The notes beneath the pieces are model-generated. The model did no database searches, had not been told where the DNA came from, and was given only the letters and a program-made list of their open reading frames with translations. Below are positions 23,744 through 36,100 of a DNA stretch of 64,000 bases, piece by piece. How positions within the stretch are numbered: position 1 is the stretch's first letter; each line of letters begins with the position of its first letter. The DNA is taken from assembly GCA_028622995.1 (NCBI GenBank), contig JAJQJQ010000002.1, positions 12,090,001-12,154,000 of the forward strand. Reading direction: 5' to 3'. Source of the DNA: Panagrolaimus kolymaensis. Its lineage: Eukaryota; Nematoda; Chromadorea; Rhabditida; Panagrolaimidae. Both the position numbers and the translations under genes were made by a program.

Positions 23744-24479
23744 TTTCCTTTTCTTTTTTATTCAGTTGAGATGAGTAGTAATAATAAGATGAAAGCGAAC
23801 GACGAGTGTTCACTTTGCAGCAGAAAAATTCAAAGAATGAATGAATTTTTTGAAAACAAAGAAAGTGAAGCATTTTTTAGGAAAGAAAAATGGCGGGAAA
23901 ATGATGGGAAAGAAAAGAGCGAATTATTCAAATTTGAATTTTTTTTGAAACAAAGCCGAAGAAAATTTTGGATCATCATTAAAAAGTATCGAATTTGTTA
24001 TTATTACAGAAAGATTTTACCAAAGATAAAAAGATGGCAGAATTTAAATTTAATATACTTTTGCTAATCATTCAAGTTTAGGGTTTTTGACTACTGATTT
24101 TCGCTCTTCGAGGAAGCAGCTTTCATACCAGCTTTAACTGTTTTTTAACCATTGAAGATAAGCGATCAACGAATAACCCAAAAATGAATTTGGATTAAAG
24201 ACCTTATTTTGTTCCATGGTTACTTACTACTGCATTGTATGTAGCTGCAGATACAAATAAATCTTTTACATTTGAATCTAAAACCTTCTTTTTTTCACGC
24301 TTTTTTCTTTCCAATCATGGTTTTTCCTCTGCCGCCAAAATTAATGATTGTTTTTCTTTTTCTTTTCTTTTTTGTAGTTTGTATTTTCCCTTTTTTGGCG
24401 CAGTTTTTTTAAATAACGAAGTATCTCTTTCTCTCGAACTTTTTATAAATAAAGATTTTTGATTTTCGAGGATTTTCAA
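23744..24479. promoter_or_regulatory. Shared intergenic region between divergent genes
   Basis: These 736 bp separate the ATG of the minus-strand PH-like gene from the ATG of the plus-strand gene, so both promoters should lie here. The content is AT-rich with T/C tracts near 24285-24370. The open frames on either strand (23771-24067, 24235-24462) are compositionally simple and lack an acceptable exon context. No core promoter motif could be assigned with confidence. Confidence 0.4.
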
Positions 24480-26727
24480 ATGAATGATGAACAACTTCGC
24501 CAACTTCAAAATCAATTTTCTCGAACTTATGAACGATATATAACAACTCTAGGACTTCTTTCCGAAGATATAAAAGTTGCTAAAACTAACGAATTTCATG
24601 AACATTCAATGTTAGCTTTAACCATAACTTTTTATGGTGAATTTAATGTTGTTTTTAATTTTAGCGAAATTATAAACAAAACCACTAATATCAAACTTCC
24701 AAAACTTTATTTATCGAAGGAAGAAAATGGAATAAATGAAAATGGAATTAAAGCTTTTATATTCTTTAATTATTTATATATTTATGTTCCAATGAAACAA
24801 CCAACAACTAATGGATGGAAAAGGTATGTATCTAATTGTTTTTTAAATGAAAAAAAGGAATGGAAAAACTTTGTAAAGTTTGTTGAAGCTTGAATAAACT
24901 TCAAATTTCGAAGACTTTTCTTTTCTAGAGTTATGGATGTTGTTTGACTTACCAAGTTTTCAGGACTAAAGTGCTGCCATATTTCAACTCAAAATTTGCT
25001 ACTAAAACTTCGTATCAATTCTTTCCATTTTCATCGAAGATTTTAAATCTAGAAAAACTCAAGTAATTTTTCAATAACTTTCTCTGCAACTAATGATCAC
25101 CTTCTCTCTTTTTTTTTAGTTTAAAACATTTTGGAATATGGGTTTATCATCCTTTATTAATCAACAATAAAATGCCAATGAAATTAATAATCGATCAAAC
25201 ATATGTTTATAAAATCCCTGGAATTGATGGTCAACAACATCAAGAACGCAATTTTACCCAAATGATTGATTTGAGAAAACTTAAAGCAACTCATTATAAA
25301 GAACATCAAATTGGAATAAGTATGAATGATTCACAAGTGGATTATGAAGCTTTTGTCATTTTTATTTATCTACAATGGCCTAAAATTGTTAGTTTTGTTT
25401 TGTTCTGAGTTTGTTGAGATGTTTAAAAGGTTTTTTTTGGAAGTTAGAGTCATTGTTTTCGGTGATAGTAGCAGCAGTAACATAGCCTATTGATACTCTT
25501 TATTGCGGAACTATGTAGTGTCATTGTTGGCGATGTTGCCGTGATGATTATTTGAGATATGTACGTATACCGTACACATATGCGATATAACATTCAATTA
25601 ATTTTGGCTATGTAAACTTACCTGGAAATTTACTAAGTTCATTAATAATGATATTTTAATTTTTTTTTTATTGTTTCGTTAGGTTGCTAATTGGTTTTTG
25701 TGACCATGTACTTTAGTCTTTTGAATCAGCACGAGTAAAATAGACTAAAGCTGCTGTTTGTTGAGAAGCATGTGTCGATGTTTTGGTGAACATTTTTGTA
25801 AATCTGTTGTTTACTTACATATGCACACGTTTTGTATTGCTACAAATAACCAGTAAATTATATTGCTTTGATACAGCTGATAATCGAATCCAGAATATTG
25901 ATAACTGCCACCCATTTTCACAAATTTTTTAAAATAATTTATAACAATTTTTTAACCTTTCTTTTTTATTTCTTCAGAGTTTGGATCCAAAAATTCCTGA
26001 AATTTCCAATTTATTGACTGAACTTGACTCAAACGAACGTTTTCAAAGATTCTCTTTTGATGGTTGGAATTTGCATTATTTAAATGGATTTGAATTTACT
26101 GCATTTATTTATTTTCCAACAACAACAATTTCATCATCGAATAAAAATAATAATTATTGGACTTGTTTAAATGAAAAATATGAAATGCCCCAAAGGATTT
26201 ATATTGCAGCAAAGTTAGTTTGTTTATTTTTTTATGTTTTGTTCGTAAAAATTTCAAAATTGGTTGTTGTTTTTTTAGTTCTCCTGAAAATGTACAAATA
26301 TTGTTGGATCGCCTGAAATGGTTTAAAGGAAAAAATATTGAAATAAATAGCTGCGATTTTGATGAGGATATTTTTGTTGGTTAATTTTAATTTTAAATTT
26401 TATTAGTATTGCTTTTTTTGTATATGTTTGAATTTTTTCAAAATACATATTTGTATATGTGTATTAAGATTTAAGGATTGCAATGATATATTCATTGTAT
26501 TTTGCCCAAATAAATTTCCTCAAATTGACAATAACGAAAAACAACGTGAAAGTGTTTTAACTTTAAGTAAATATGATTATGATTCAAGACATTCCCGCTT
26601 TTATCGAAATGCAACTTTTGTTTATGTCAAGGAACGAATTCCATCGAATGTTTTTCAAAAAAAGGTTGATAACTATGGCGAAAAAACGGATGTAAAAATT
26701 ACATCGAATGATGGAAAAATAATTTAA
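24480..26727 (+). CDS. Unrecognised 398-aa protein, probably lineage-specific
   Basis: Best model: 24480-24823, 25120-25387, 25978-26213, 26279-26375 and 26476-26727, all phases agreeing. The ATG at 24480 is chosen over an upstream TTG. Donors are GTATGT, GTTAGT, GTTAGT and GTTGGT, the last weak. Without the last splice the protein would end at TAA 26384 (317 aa), so the fifth exon is less certain, though it is clearly coding-like (FIVFCPNKFPQIDNNEKQRE). The product is soluble, rich in Asn, Ile and aromatic residues, with alternating beta-like segments (LALTITFYGEFNVVFNFSEI, GIWVYHPLL, FEFTAFIYFP). No known domain, signal peptide or membrane helix was seen. Style and base use resemble the unrecognised gene at 17032-19802, but no homology between them was visible. 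Confidence 0.6.
25388..25977 (+). other. Long second intron of the plus-strand gene
   Basis: At 590 nt this is much longer than the gene's other introns and less A/T-simple. It contains an imperfect inverted repeat around GTACGTATACCGTAC at 25561-25575. No flanking duplication or convincing terminal repeats were found, so it is not called as a transposon. Confidence 0.3.
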
Positions 26728-27122
26728 AAAAACAATGAGTAAAAAAAATTTCTTTTCAAAAAATCAAAGTTTACTGTTGTTGAAAAAAAAAATAATTTTA
26801 TCGACTGTTTTTATTTTACAAAAAATAACTCAGAACAACTGAATTCATTTTTGATAATAAAAAATAAAAAATATGAATCATACATAGCTTTTTTTAAAAA
26901 AAATTTTTTTGCATGGAAGTTGTCTTCGTTATGCCATGTTTTTTTTATTGTTGCAAAAAGGTGACAAAAAAAGCAAGCAAGCTAAAAAGAATTTAAAATC
27001 CGTTACTGAAAACCTAAACCTATGCAATTAAAGCAACAAAAGAAGGTCACGAATGAAAGGAGAAAAAATGTGAATAATTTATTTTCAAAGAATTTATTCC
27101 TCGTGTGCAATTAATTATAAGT
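26728..27122. other. AT-rich intergenic region
   Basis: About 395 bp between the plus-strand gene and the decayed coding remnant, with A/T homopolymers and no feature recognised. Confidence 0.4.
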
Positions 27123-27590
27123 ATGTCAAAGGACGGAGAAAAATATTTGCTGTGTAATAACACGACTACTCTCAAGCTTTTTGAAGCTGCACTTGTCTCT
27201 AAAGCTACCGTGCTTAAGTTTGTTGATGATGATATCGCCCGCCATTCGATTTAGTGTAAGAAAAAATAAACTTGATAAAGCTACCGATATTCGAAGAATC
27301 ATGCGTGAGGTTGCTGTGTTAAAAACAACTCGCCAAAATTTTTTTGAAGGTTTATGTTTCCAAAATAAATAAGCGTTAAATGATTTATTTGGTAATGTCA
27401 ATGATAATGGAATAAAAGAAGTGGATATTTTCGATGAAATTTTATTTGATGATTTTAAAATGAAGGTGAATATGTGTTTGGAAAAACAAGAATGGTGGTA
27501 GTTAAATGAAGATTTCTTAATGGAGGACTCAATGGGAGGCAAGTGGCTTAAAAAAGTTCATCAAAAAAGTAACATTTATGCATTTTTTTA
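27123..27590 (+). pseudogene. Decayed coding remnant at the edge of the satellite array
   Basis: An ATG at 27123 begins a balanced, protein-like frame (MSKDGEKYLLCNNTTTLKLF, then a Val/Ala-rich helix and DDDIARH) that stops at about 27252. From there the next frame continues the coding character: KNKLDKATDIRRIMREVAV, TTRQNFFEGLCFQ, then a TAA, ALNDLFGNVNDNGIKEVDIF, EILFDDFKMK, a TAG after EWW, and NEDFLMEDSMGGKWLKK. One frameshift and two internal stops in otherwise non-random sequence point to a broken gene. The family is not recognised. The remnant stops about 70 bp before the first satellite unit. A multi-exon gene with unusual splicing is less likely because no good donor or acceptor pair fits. 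Confidence 0.4.
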
Positions 27591-27800
27591 TTGATGCACA
27601 AGGGATAAATTTATCATTAAAAAAAGTTTTTTTATTTTCTAATTATTTTGTTTCAAAATAGCATTTTGTAATAAAATTTGATAAAAATAAACTTTCTTTT
27701 TTTATGGCTCTAAAAGCTGCTGAAAAAGCCGAAGGAAGAAACCATAATGCAATTAATATTAATTAACTTTTAATAAAATAAATTTTGAAAGATTTTCATC

Positions 27801-30150
27801 CAAAGTTTGGATTTGATAAAAATAAACTTTCTTATTTTTATGGTTCTAAAAGCTGCTGGGAAAGAAAATTTAAGAAACTATAATGCAAATCGTATTAATT
27901 ATGTTTTAATAAAATAAATTTTGAAAGATTTTCATCCAAAGTTTGGATTTGATAAAAATAAACTTTCTTATTTTTATGGTTCTAAAAGCTGCTGGGAAAG
28001 AAAATTTAAGAAACTATAATGCAAATCGTATTAATTATGTTTTAATAAAATAAATTTTGAAAGATTTTCATCCAAAGTTTGGATTTGATAAAAATAAACT
28101 TTCTTTTTTTGATGGTTCTAAAAGCTGCTGGGAAAGAAAATTTAAGAAACTAAAATGCAAATCGTATTAATTATGTTTTAATAAAATAAATTTTGAAAGA
28201 TTTTCATCCAAAGTTTGGATTTGATAAAAATAAACTTTCTTTTTTTTTATGGTTCTAAAAGCTGCTGAAAAAGCCGGAGGAAGAAACCATAATGCAAATC
28301 GAATTAATTATGTTTTATTAAAATAAATTTTGAAAGATTTTCATCCAAAGTTTGGATTTGATAAAAATAAACTTTCTTATTTTTATGGTTCTAAAAGCTG
28401 CTGGGAAAGAAAATTTAAGAAACTATAATGCAAATCGTATTAATTATGTTTTAATAAAATAAATTTTGAAAGATTTTCATCCAAAGTTTGGATTTGATAA
28501 AAATAAACTTTCTTATTTTTATGGTTCTAAAAGCTGCTGGGAAAGAAAATTTAAGAAACTATAATGCAAATCGTATTAATTATGTTTTAATAAAATAAAT
28601 TTTGAAAGATTTTCATCCAAAGTTTGGATTTGATAAAAATAAACTTTCTTTTTTTGATGGTTCTAAAAGCTGCTGGGAAAGAAAATTTAAGAAACTAAAA
28701 TGCAAATCGTATTAATTATGTTTTAATAAAATAAATTTTGAAAGATTTTCATCCAAAGTTTGGATTTGATAAAAATAAACTTTCTTATTTTTATGGTTCT
28801 AAAAGCTGCTGGGAAAGAAAATTTAAGAAACTAAAATGCAAATCGTATTAATTATGTTTTAATAAAATAAATTTTGAAAGATTTTCATCCAAAGTTTGGA
28901 TTTGATAAAAATAAACTTTCTTATTTTTATGGTTCTAAAAGCTGCTGGGAAAGAAAATTTAAGAAACTAAAATGCAAATCGTATTAATTATGTTTTAATA
29001 AAATAAATTTTGAAAGATTTTCATCCAAAGTTTGGATTTGATAAAAATAAACTTTCTTATTTTTATGGTTCTAAAAGCTGCTGGGAAAGAAAATTTAAGA
29101 AACTATAATGCAAATCGTATTAATTATGTTTTAATAAAATAAATTTTGAAAGATTTTCATCCAAAGTTTGGATTTGATAAAAATAAACTTTCTTATTTTT
29201 ATGGTTCTAAAAGCTGCTGGGAAAGAAAATTTAAGAAACTAAAATGCAAATCGTATTAATTATGTTTTAATAAAATAAATTTTGAAAGATTTTCATCCAA
29301 AGTTTGGATTTGATAAAAATAAACTTTCTTATTTTTATGGTTCTAAAAGCTGCTGGGAAAGAAAATTTAAGAAACTAAAATGCAAATCGTATTAAATATG
29401 TTTTAATAAAATAAATTTTGAAAGATTTTCATCCAAAGTTTGGATTTGATAAAAATAAACTTTCTTATTTTTATGGTTCTAAAAGCTGCTGGGAAAGAAA
29501 ATTTAAGAAACTAAAATGCAAATCGTATTAATTATGTTTTATTAAAATAAATTTTGAAAGATTTTCATCCAAAGTTTGGATTTGATAAAAATAAACTTTC
29601 TTATTTTTATGGTTCTAAAAGCTGCTGGGAAAGAAAATTTAAGAAACTATAATGCAAATCGTATTAATTATGTTTTAATAAAATAAATTTTGAAAGATTT
29701 TCATCCAAAGTTTGGATTTGATAAAAATAAACTTTCTTATTTTTATGGTTCTAAAAGCTGCTGGGAAAGAAAATTTAAGAAACTATAATGCAAATCGTAT
29801 TAATTATGTTTTAATAAAATAAATTTTGAAAGATTTTCATCCAAAGTTTGGATTTGATAAAAATAAACTTTCTTATTTTTATGGTTCTAAAAGCTGCTGG
29901 GAAAGAAAATTTAAGAAACTAAAATGCAAATCGTATTAATTATGTTTTAATAAAATAAATTTTGAAAGATTTTCATCCAAAGTTTGGATTTGATAAAAAT
30001 AAACTTTCTTATTTTTATGGTTCTAAAAGCTGCTGGGAAAGAAAATTTAAGAAACTATAATGCAAATCGTATTAATTATGTTTTAATAAAATAAATTTTG
30101 AAAGATTTTCATCCAAAGTTTGGATTTGATAAAAATAAACTTTCTTTTTT
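27801..30150. repeat. Left-edge block dominated by type B satellite units
   Basis: After one C-like boundary unit, nearly all units here are type B (GGGAAAGAAAATTTAAGAAAC). One type A unit sits near 28258. Beyond about 30150 type A takes over. The B units differ from each other mainly at ACTATAATG versus ACTAAAATG. Confidence 0.8.
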
Positions 30151-33100
30151 TTTATGGTTCTAAAAGCTGCTGAAAAAGCCGGAGGAAGAAACCATAATGC
30201 AAATCGAATTAATTATGTTTTATTAAAATAAATTTTGAAAGATTTTCATCCAAAGTTTGGATTTGATAAAAATAAACTTTCTTTTTTTTTATGGTTCTAA
30301 AAGCTGCTGAAAAAGCCGGAGGAAGAAACCATAATGCAAATCGAATTAATTATGTTTTATTAAAATAAATTTTGAAAGATTTTCATCCAAAGTTTGGATT
30401 TGATAAAAATAAACTTTCTTATTTTTATGGTTCTAAAAGCTGCTGGGAAAGAAAATTTAAGAAACTATAATGCAAATCGTATTAATTATGTTTTAATAAA
30501 ATAAATTTTGAAAGATTTTCATCCAAAGTTTGGATTTGATAAAAATAAACTTTCTTTTTTTTTATGGTTCTAAAAGCTGCTGAAAAAGCCGGAGGAAGAA
30601 ACCATAATGCAAATCGAATTAATTATGTTTTATTAAAATAAATTTTGAAAGATTTTCATCCAAAGTTTGGATTTGATAAAAATAAACTTTCTTATTTTTA
30701 TGGTTCTAAAAGCTGCTGGGAAAGAAAATTTAAGAAACTATAATGCAAATCGTATTAATTATGTTTTAATAAAATAAATTTTGAAAGATTTTCATCCAAA
30801 GTTTGGATTTGATAAAAATAAACTTTCTTATTTTTATGGTTCTAAAAGCTGCTGGGAAAGAAAATTTAAGAAACTATAATGCAAATCGTATTAATTATGT
30901 TTTAATAAAATAAATTTTGAAAGATTTTCATCCAAAGTTTGGATTTGATAAAAATAAACTTTCTTTTTTTTTATGGTTCTAAAAGCTGCTGAAAAAGCCG
31001 GAGGAAGAAACCATAATGCAAATCGAATTAATTATGTTTTATTAAAATAAATTTTGAAAGATTTTCATCCAAAGTTTGGATTTGATAAAAATAAACTTTC
31101 TTTTTTTTTATGGTTCTAAAAGCTGCTGAAAAAGCCGGAGGAAGAAACCATAATGCAAATCGAATTAATTATGTTTTAATAAAATAAATTTTGAAAGATT
31201 TTCATCCAAAGTTTGGATTTGATAAAAATAAACTTTCTTTTTTTTTATGGTTCTAAAAGCTGCTGAAAAAGCCGGAGGAAGAAACCATAATGCAAATCGA
31301 ATTAATTATGTTTTAATAAAATAAATTTTGAAAGATTTTCATCCAAAGTTTGGATTTGATAAAAATAAACTTTCTTTTTTTTTATGGTTCTAAAAGCTGC
31401 TGAAAAAGCCGGAGGAAGAAACCATAATGCAAATCGAATTAATTATGTTTTAATAAAATAAATTTTGAAAGATTTTCATCCAAAGTTTGGATTTGATAAA
31501 AATAAACTTTCTTTTTTTTTATGGTTCTAAAAGCTGTTGAAAAAGCCGGAGGAAGAAACCATAATGCAAATCGAATTAATTATGTTTTAATAAAATAAAT
31601 TTTGAAAGATTTTCTTCCAAAGTTTGGATTTGATAAAAATAAACTTTCTTATTTTTATGGTTCTAAAAGCTGCTGAAAAAGCCGAAGGAAAAAACCATAA
31701 TGCAATTAATATTAATTAAGTTTTAATAAAATAAATTTTGAAAGATTTTCATCCAAAGTTTGGATTTGATAAAAATAAACTTTCTTTTTTTTATGGTTCT
31801 AAAAGCTGCTGAAAAAGCCGGAGGAAGAAACCATAATGCAAATCGAATTAATTATGTTTTAATAAAATAAATTTTGAAAGATTTTCATCCAAAGTTTGGA
31901 TTTGATAAAAATAAACTTTCTTTTTTTTTATGCTGCTGAAAAAGCCGGAGGAAGAAACCATAATGCAAATCGAATTAATTATGTTTTATTAAAATAAATT
32001 TTGAAAGATTTTCTTCCAAAGTTTGGATTTGATAAAAATAAACTTTCTTTTTTTTTATGCTGCTGAAAAAGCCGGAGGAAGAAACCATAATGCAAATCGA
32101 ATTAATTATGTTTTATTAAAATAAATTTTGAAAGATTTTCTTCCAAAGTTTGGATTTGATAAAAATAAACTTTCTTTTTTTTTATGCTGCTGAAAAAGCC
32201 GGAGGAAGAAACCATAATGCAAATCGAATTAATTATGTTTTAATAAAATAAATTTTGAAAGATTTTCATCCAAAGTTTGGATTTGATAAAAATAAACTTT
32301 CTTTTTTTTTATGCTGCTGAAAAAGCCGGAGGAAAAGCCGGAGGAAGAAACCATAATGCAAATCGAATTAATTATGTTTTAATAAAATAAATTTTGAAAG
32401 ATTTTCTTCCAAAGTTTGGATTTGATAAAAATAAACTTTCTTATTTTTATGGTTCTAAAAGCTGCTGAAAAAGCCGAAGGAAAAAACCATAATGCAATTA
32501 ATATTAATTAAGTTTTAATAAAATAAATTTTGAAAGATTTTCATCCAAAGTTTGGATTTGATAAAAATAAACTTTCTTTTTTTTATGGTTCTAAAAGCTG
32601 CTGAAAAAGCCGGAGGAAGAAACCATAATGCAAATCGAATTAATTATGTTTTAATAAAATAAATTTTGAAAGATTTTCATCCAAAGTTTGGATTTGATAA
32701 AAATAAACTTTCTTTTTTTTTATGCTGCTGAAAAAGCCGGAGGAAGAAACCATAATGCAAATCGAATTAATTATGTTTTATTAAAATAAATTTTGAAAGA
32801 TTTTCTTCCAAAGTTTGGATTTGATAAAAATAAACTTTCTTTTTTTTTATGCTGCTGAAAAAGCCGGAGGAAGAAACCATAATGCAAATCGAATTAATTA
32901 TGTTTTAATAAAATAAATTTTGAAAGATTTTCATCCAAAGTTTGGATTTGATAAAAATAAACTTTCTTTTTTTTTATGCTGCTGAAAAAGCCGGAGGAAG
33001 AAACCATAATGCAAATCGAATTAATTATGTTTTATTAAAATAAATTTTGAAAGATTTTCATCCAAAGTTTGGATTTGATAAAAATAAACTTTCTTTTTTT

Positions 33101-36100
33101 TTATGGTTCTAAAAGCTGCTGAAAAAGCCGGAGGAAGAAACCATAATGCAAATCGAATTAATTATGTTTTAATAAAATAAATTTTGAAAGATTTTCATCC
33201 AAAGTTTGGATTTGATAAAAATAAACTTTCTTTTTTTTTATGGTTCTAAAAGCTGTTGAAAAAGCCGGAGGAAGAAACCATAATGCAAATCGAATTAATT
33301 ATGTTTTAATAAAATAAATTTTGAAAGATTTTCATCCAAAGTTTGGATTTGATAAAAATAAACTTTCTTTTTTTTTATGCTGCTGAAAAAGCCGGAGGAA
33401 GAAACCATAATGCAAATCGAATTAATTATGTTTTATTAAAATAAATTTTGAAAGATTTTCTTCCAAAGTTTGGATTTGATAAAAATAAACTTTCTTATTT
33501 TTATGGTTCTAAAAGCTGCTGAAAAAGCCGAAGGAAAAAACCATAATGCAATTAATATTAATTAAGTTTTAATAAAATAAATTTTGAAAGATTTTCATCC
33601 AAAGTTTGGATTTGATAAAAATAAACTTTCTTTTTTTTATGGTTCTAAAAGCTGCTGAAAAAGCCGGAGGAAGAAACCATAATGCAAATCGAATTAATTA
33701 TGTTTTATTAAAATAAATTTTGAAAGATTTTCATCCAAAGTTTGGATTTGATAAAAATAAACTTTCTTATTTTTATGGTTCTAAAAGCTGCTGAAAAAGC
33801 CGGAGGAAGAAACCATAATGCAAATCGAATTAATTATGTTTTAATAAAATAAATTTTGAAAGATTTTCATCCAAAGTTTGGATTTGATAAAAATAAACTT
33901 TCTTTTTTTTTATGGTTCTAAAAGCTGCTGAAAAAGCCGGAGGAAGAAACCATAATGCAAATCGAATTAATTATGTTTTAATAAAATAAATTTTGAAAGA
34001 TTTTCATCCAAAGTTTGGATTTGATAAAAATAAACTTTCTTTTTTTTTATGGTTCTAAAAGCTGCTGAAAAAGCCGGAGGAAGAAACCATAATGCAAATC
34101 GAATTAATTATGTTTTAATAAAATAAATTTTGAAAGATTTTCATCCAAAGTTTGGATTTGATAAAAATAAACTTTCTTTTTTTTTATGGTTCTAAAAGCT
34201 GTTGAAAAAGCCGGAGGAAGAAACCATAATGCAAATCGAATTAATTATGTTTTATTAAAATAAATTTTGAAAGATTTTCTTCCAAAGTTTGGATTTGATA
34301 AAAATAAACTTTCTTTTTTTTTATGCTGCTGAAAAAGCCGGAGGAAGAAACCATAATGCAAATCGAATTAATTATGTTTTATTAAAATAAATTTTGAAAG
34401 ATTTTCTTCCAAAGTTTGGATTTGATAAAAATAAACTTTCTTATTTTTATGGTTCTAAAAGCTGCTGAAAAAGCCGAAGGAAAAAACCATAATGCAATTA
34501 ATATTAATTAAGTTTTAATAAAATAAATTTTGAAAGATTTTCATCCAAAGTTTGGATTTGATAAAAATAAACTTTCTTTTTTTTATGGTTCTAAAAGCTG
34601 CTGAAAAAGCCGGAGGAAGAAACCATAATGCAAATCGAATTAATTATGTTTTATTAAAATAAATTTTGAAAGATTTTCTTCCAAAGTTTGGATTTGATAA
34701 AAATAAACTTTCTTATTTTTATGGTTCTAAAAGCTGCTGAAAAAGCCGAAGGAAAAAACCATAATGCAATTAATATTAATTAAGTTTTAATAAAATAAAT
34801 TTTGAAAGATTTTCATCCAAAGTTTGGATTTGATAAAAATAAACTTTCTTTTTTTTATGGTTCTAAAAGCTGCTGAAAAAGCCGGAGGAAGAAACCATAA
34901 TGCAAATCGAATTAATTATGTTTTATTAAAATAAATTTTGAAAGATTTTCATCCAAAGTTTGGATTTGATAAAAATAAACTTTCTTATTTTTATGGTTCT
35001 AAAAGCTGCTGAAAAAGCCGGAGGAAGAAACCATAATGCAAATCGAATTAATTATGTTTTATTAAAATAAATTTTGAAAGATTTTCATCCAAAGTTTGGA
35101 TTTGATAAAAATAAACTTTCTTTTTTTTTATGGTTCTAAAAGCTGCTGAAAAAGCCGGAGGAAGAAACCATAATGCAAATCGAATTAATTATGTTTTAAT
35201 AAAATAAATTTTGAAAGATTTTCATCCAAAGTTTGGATTTGATAAAAATAAACTTTCTTTTTTTTTATGGTTCTAAAAGCTGCTGAAAAAGCCGGAGGAA
35301 GAAACCATAATGCAAATCGAATTAATTATGTTTTAATAAAATAAATTTTGAAAGATTTTCATCCAAAGTTTGGATTTGATAAAAATAAACTTTCTTTTTT
35401 TTTATGGTTCTAAAAGCTGTTGAAAAAGCCGGAGGAAGAAACCATAATGCAAATCGAATTAATTATGTTTTAATAAAATAAATTTTGAAAGATTTTCATC
35501 CAAAGTTTGGATTTGATAAAAATAAACTTTCTTTTTTTTTATGCTGCTGAAAAAGCCGGAGGAAGAAACCATAATGCAAATCGAATTAATTATGTTTTAT
35601 TAAAATAAATTTTGAAAGATTTTCTTCCAAAGTTTGGATTTGATAAAAATAAACTTTCTTATTTTTATGGTTCTAAAAGCTGCTGAAAAAGCCGAAGGAA
35701 AAAACCATAATGCAATTAATATTAATTAAGTTTTAATAAAATAAATTTTGAAAGATTTTCATCCAAAGTTTGGATTTGATAAAAATAAACTTTCTTTTTT
35801 TTATGGTTCTAAAAGCTGCTGAAAAAGCCGGAGGAAGAAACCATAATGCAAATCGAATTAATTATGTTTTATTAAAATAAATTTTGAAAGATTTTCTTCC
35901 AAAGTTTGGATTTGATAAAAATAAACTTTCTTATTTTTATGGTTCTAAAAGCTGCTGAAAAAGCCGAAGGAAAAAACCATAATGCAATTAATATTAATTA
36001 AGTTTTAATAAAATAAATTTTGAAAGATTTTCATCCAAAGTTTGGATTTGATAAAAATAAACTTTCTTTTTTTTATGGTTCTAAAAGCTGCTGAAAAAGC

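Noticed and set aside
24235..24462. 75-codon open frame before the plus-strand gene
   Set aside because: Phe/Ser-rich composition, no splice or start context, and it lies in the presumed shared promoter.
25480..25613. Inverted ACATAGCC/GGCTATGT pair suggesting a transposon in the long intron
   Set aside because: Only 8 bp match, there is no flanking duplication, and such pairs are expected by chance.
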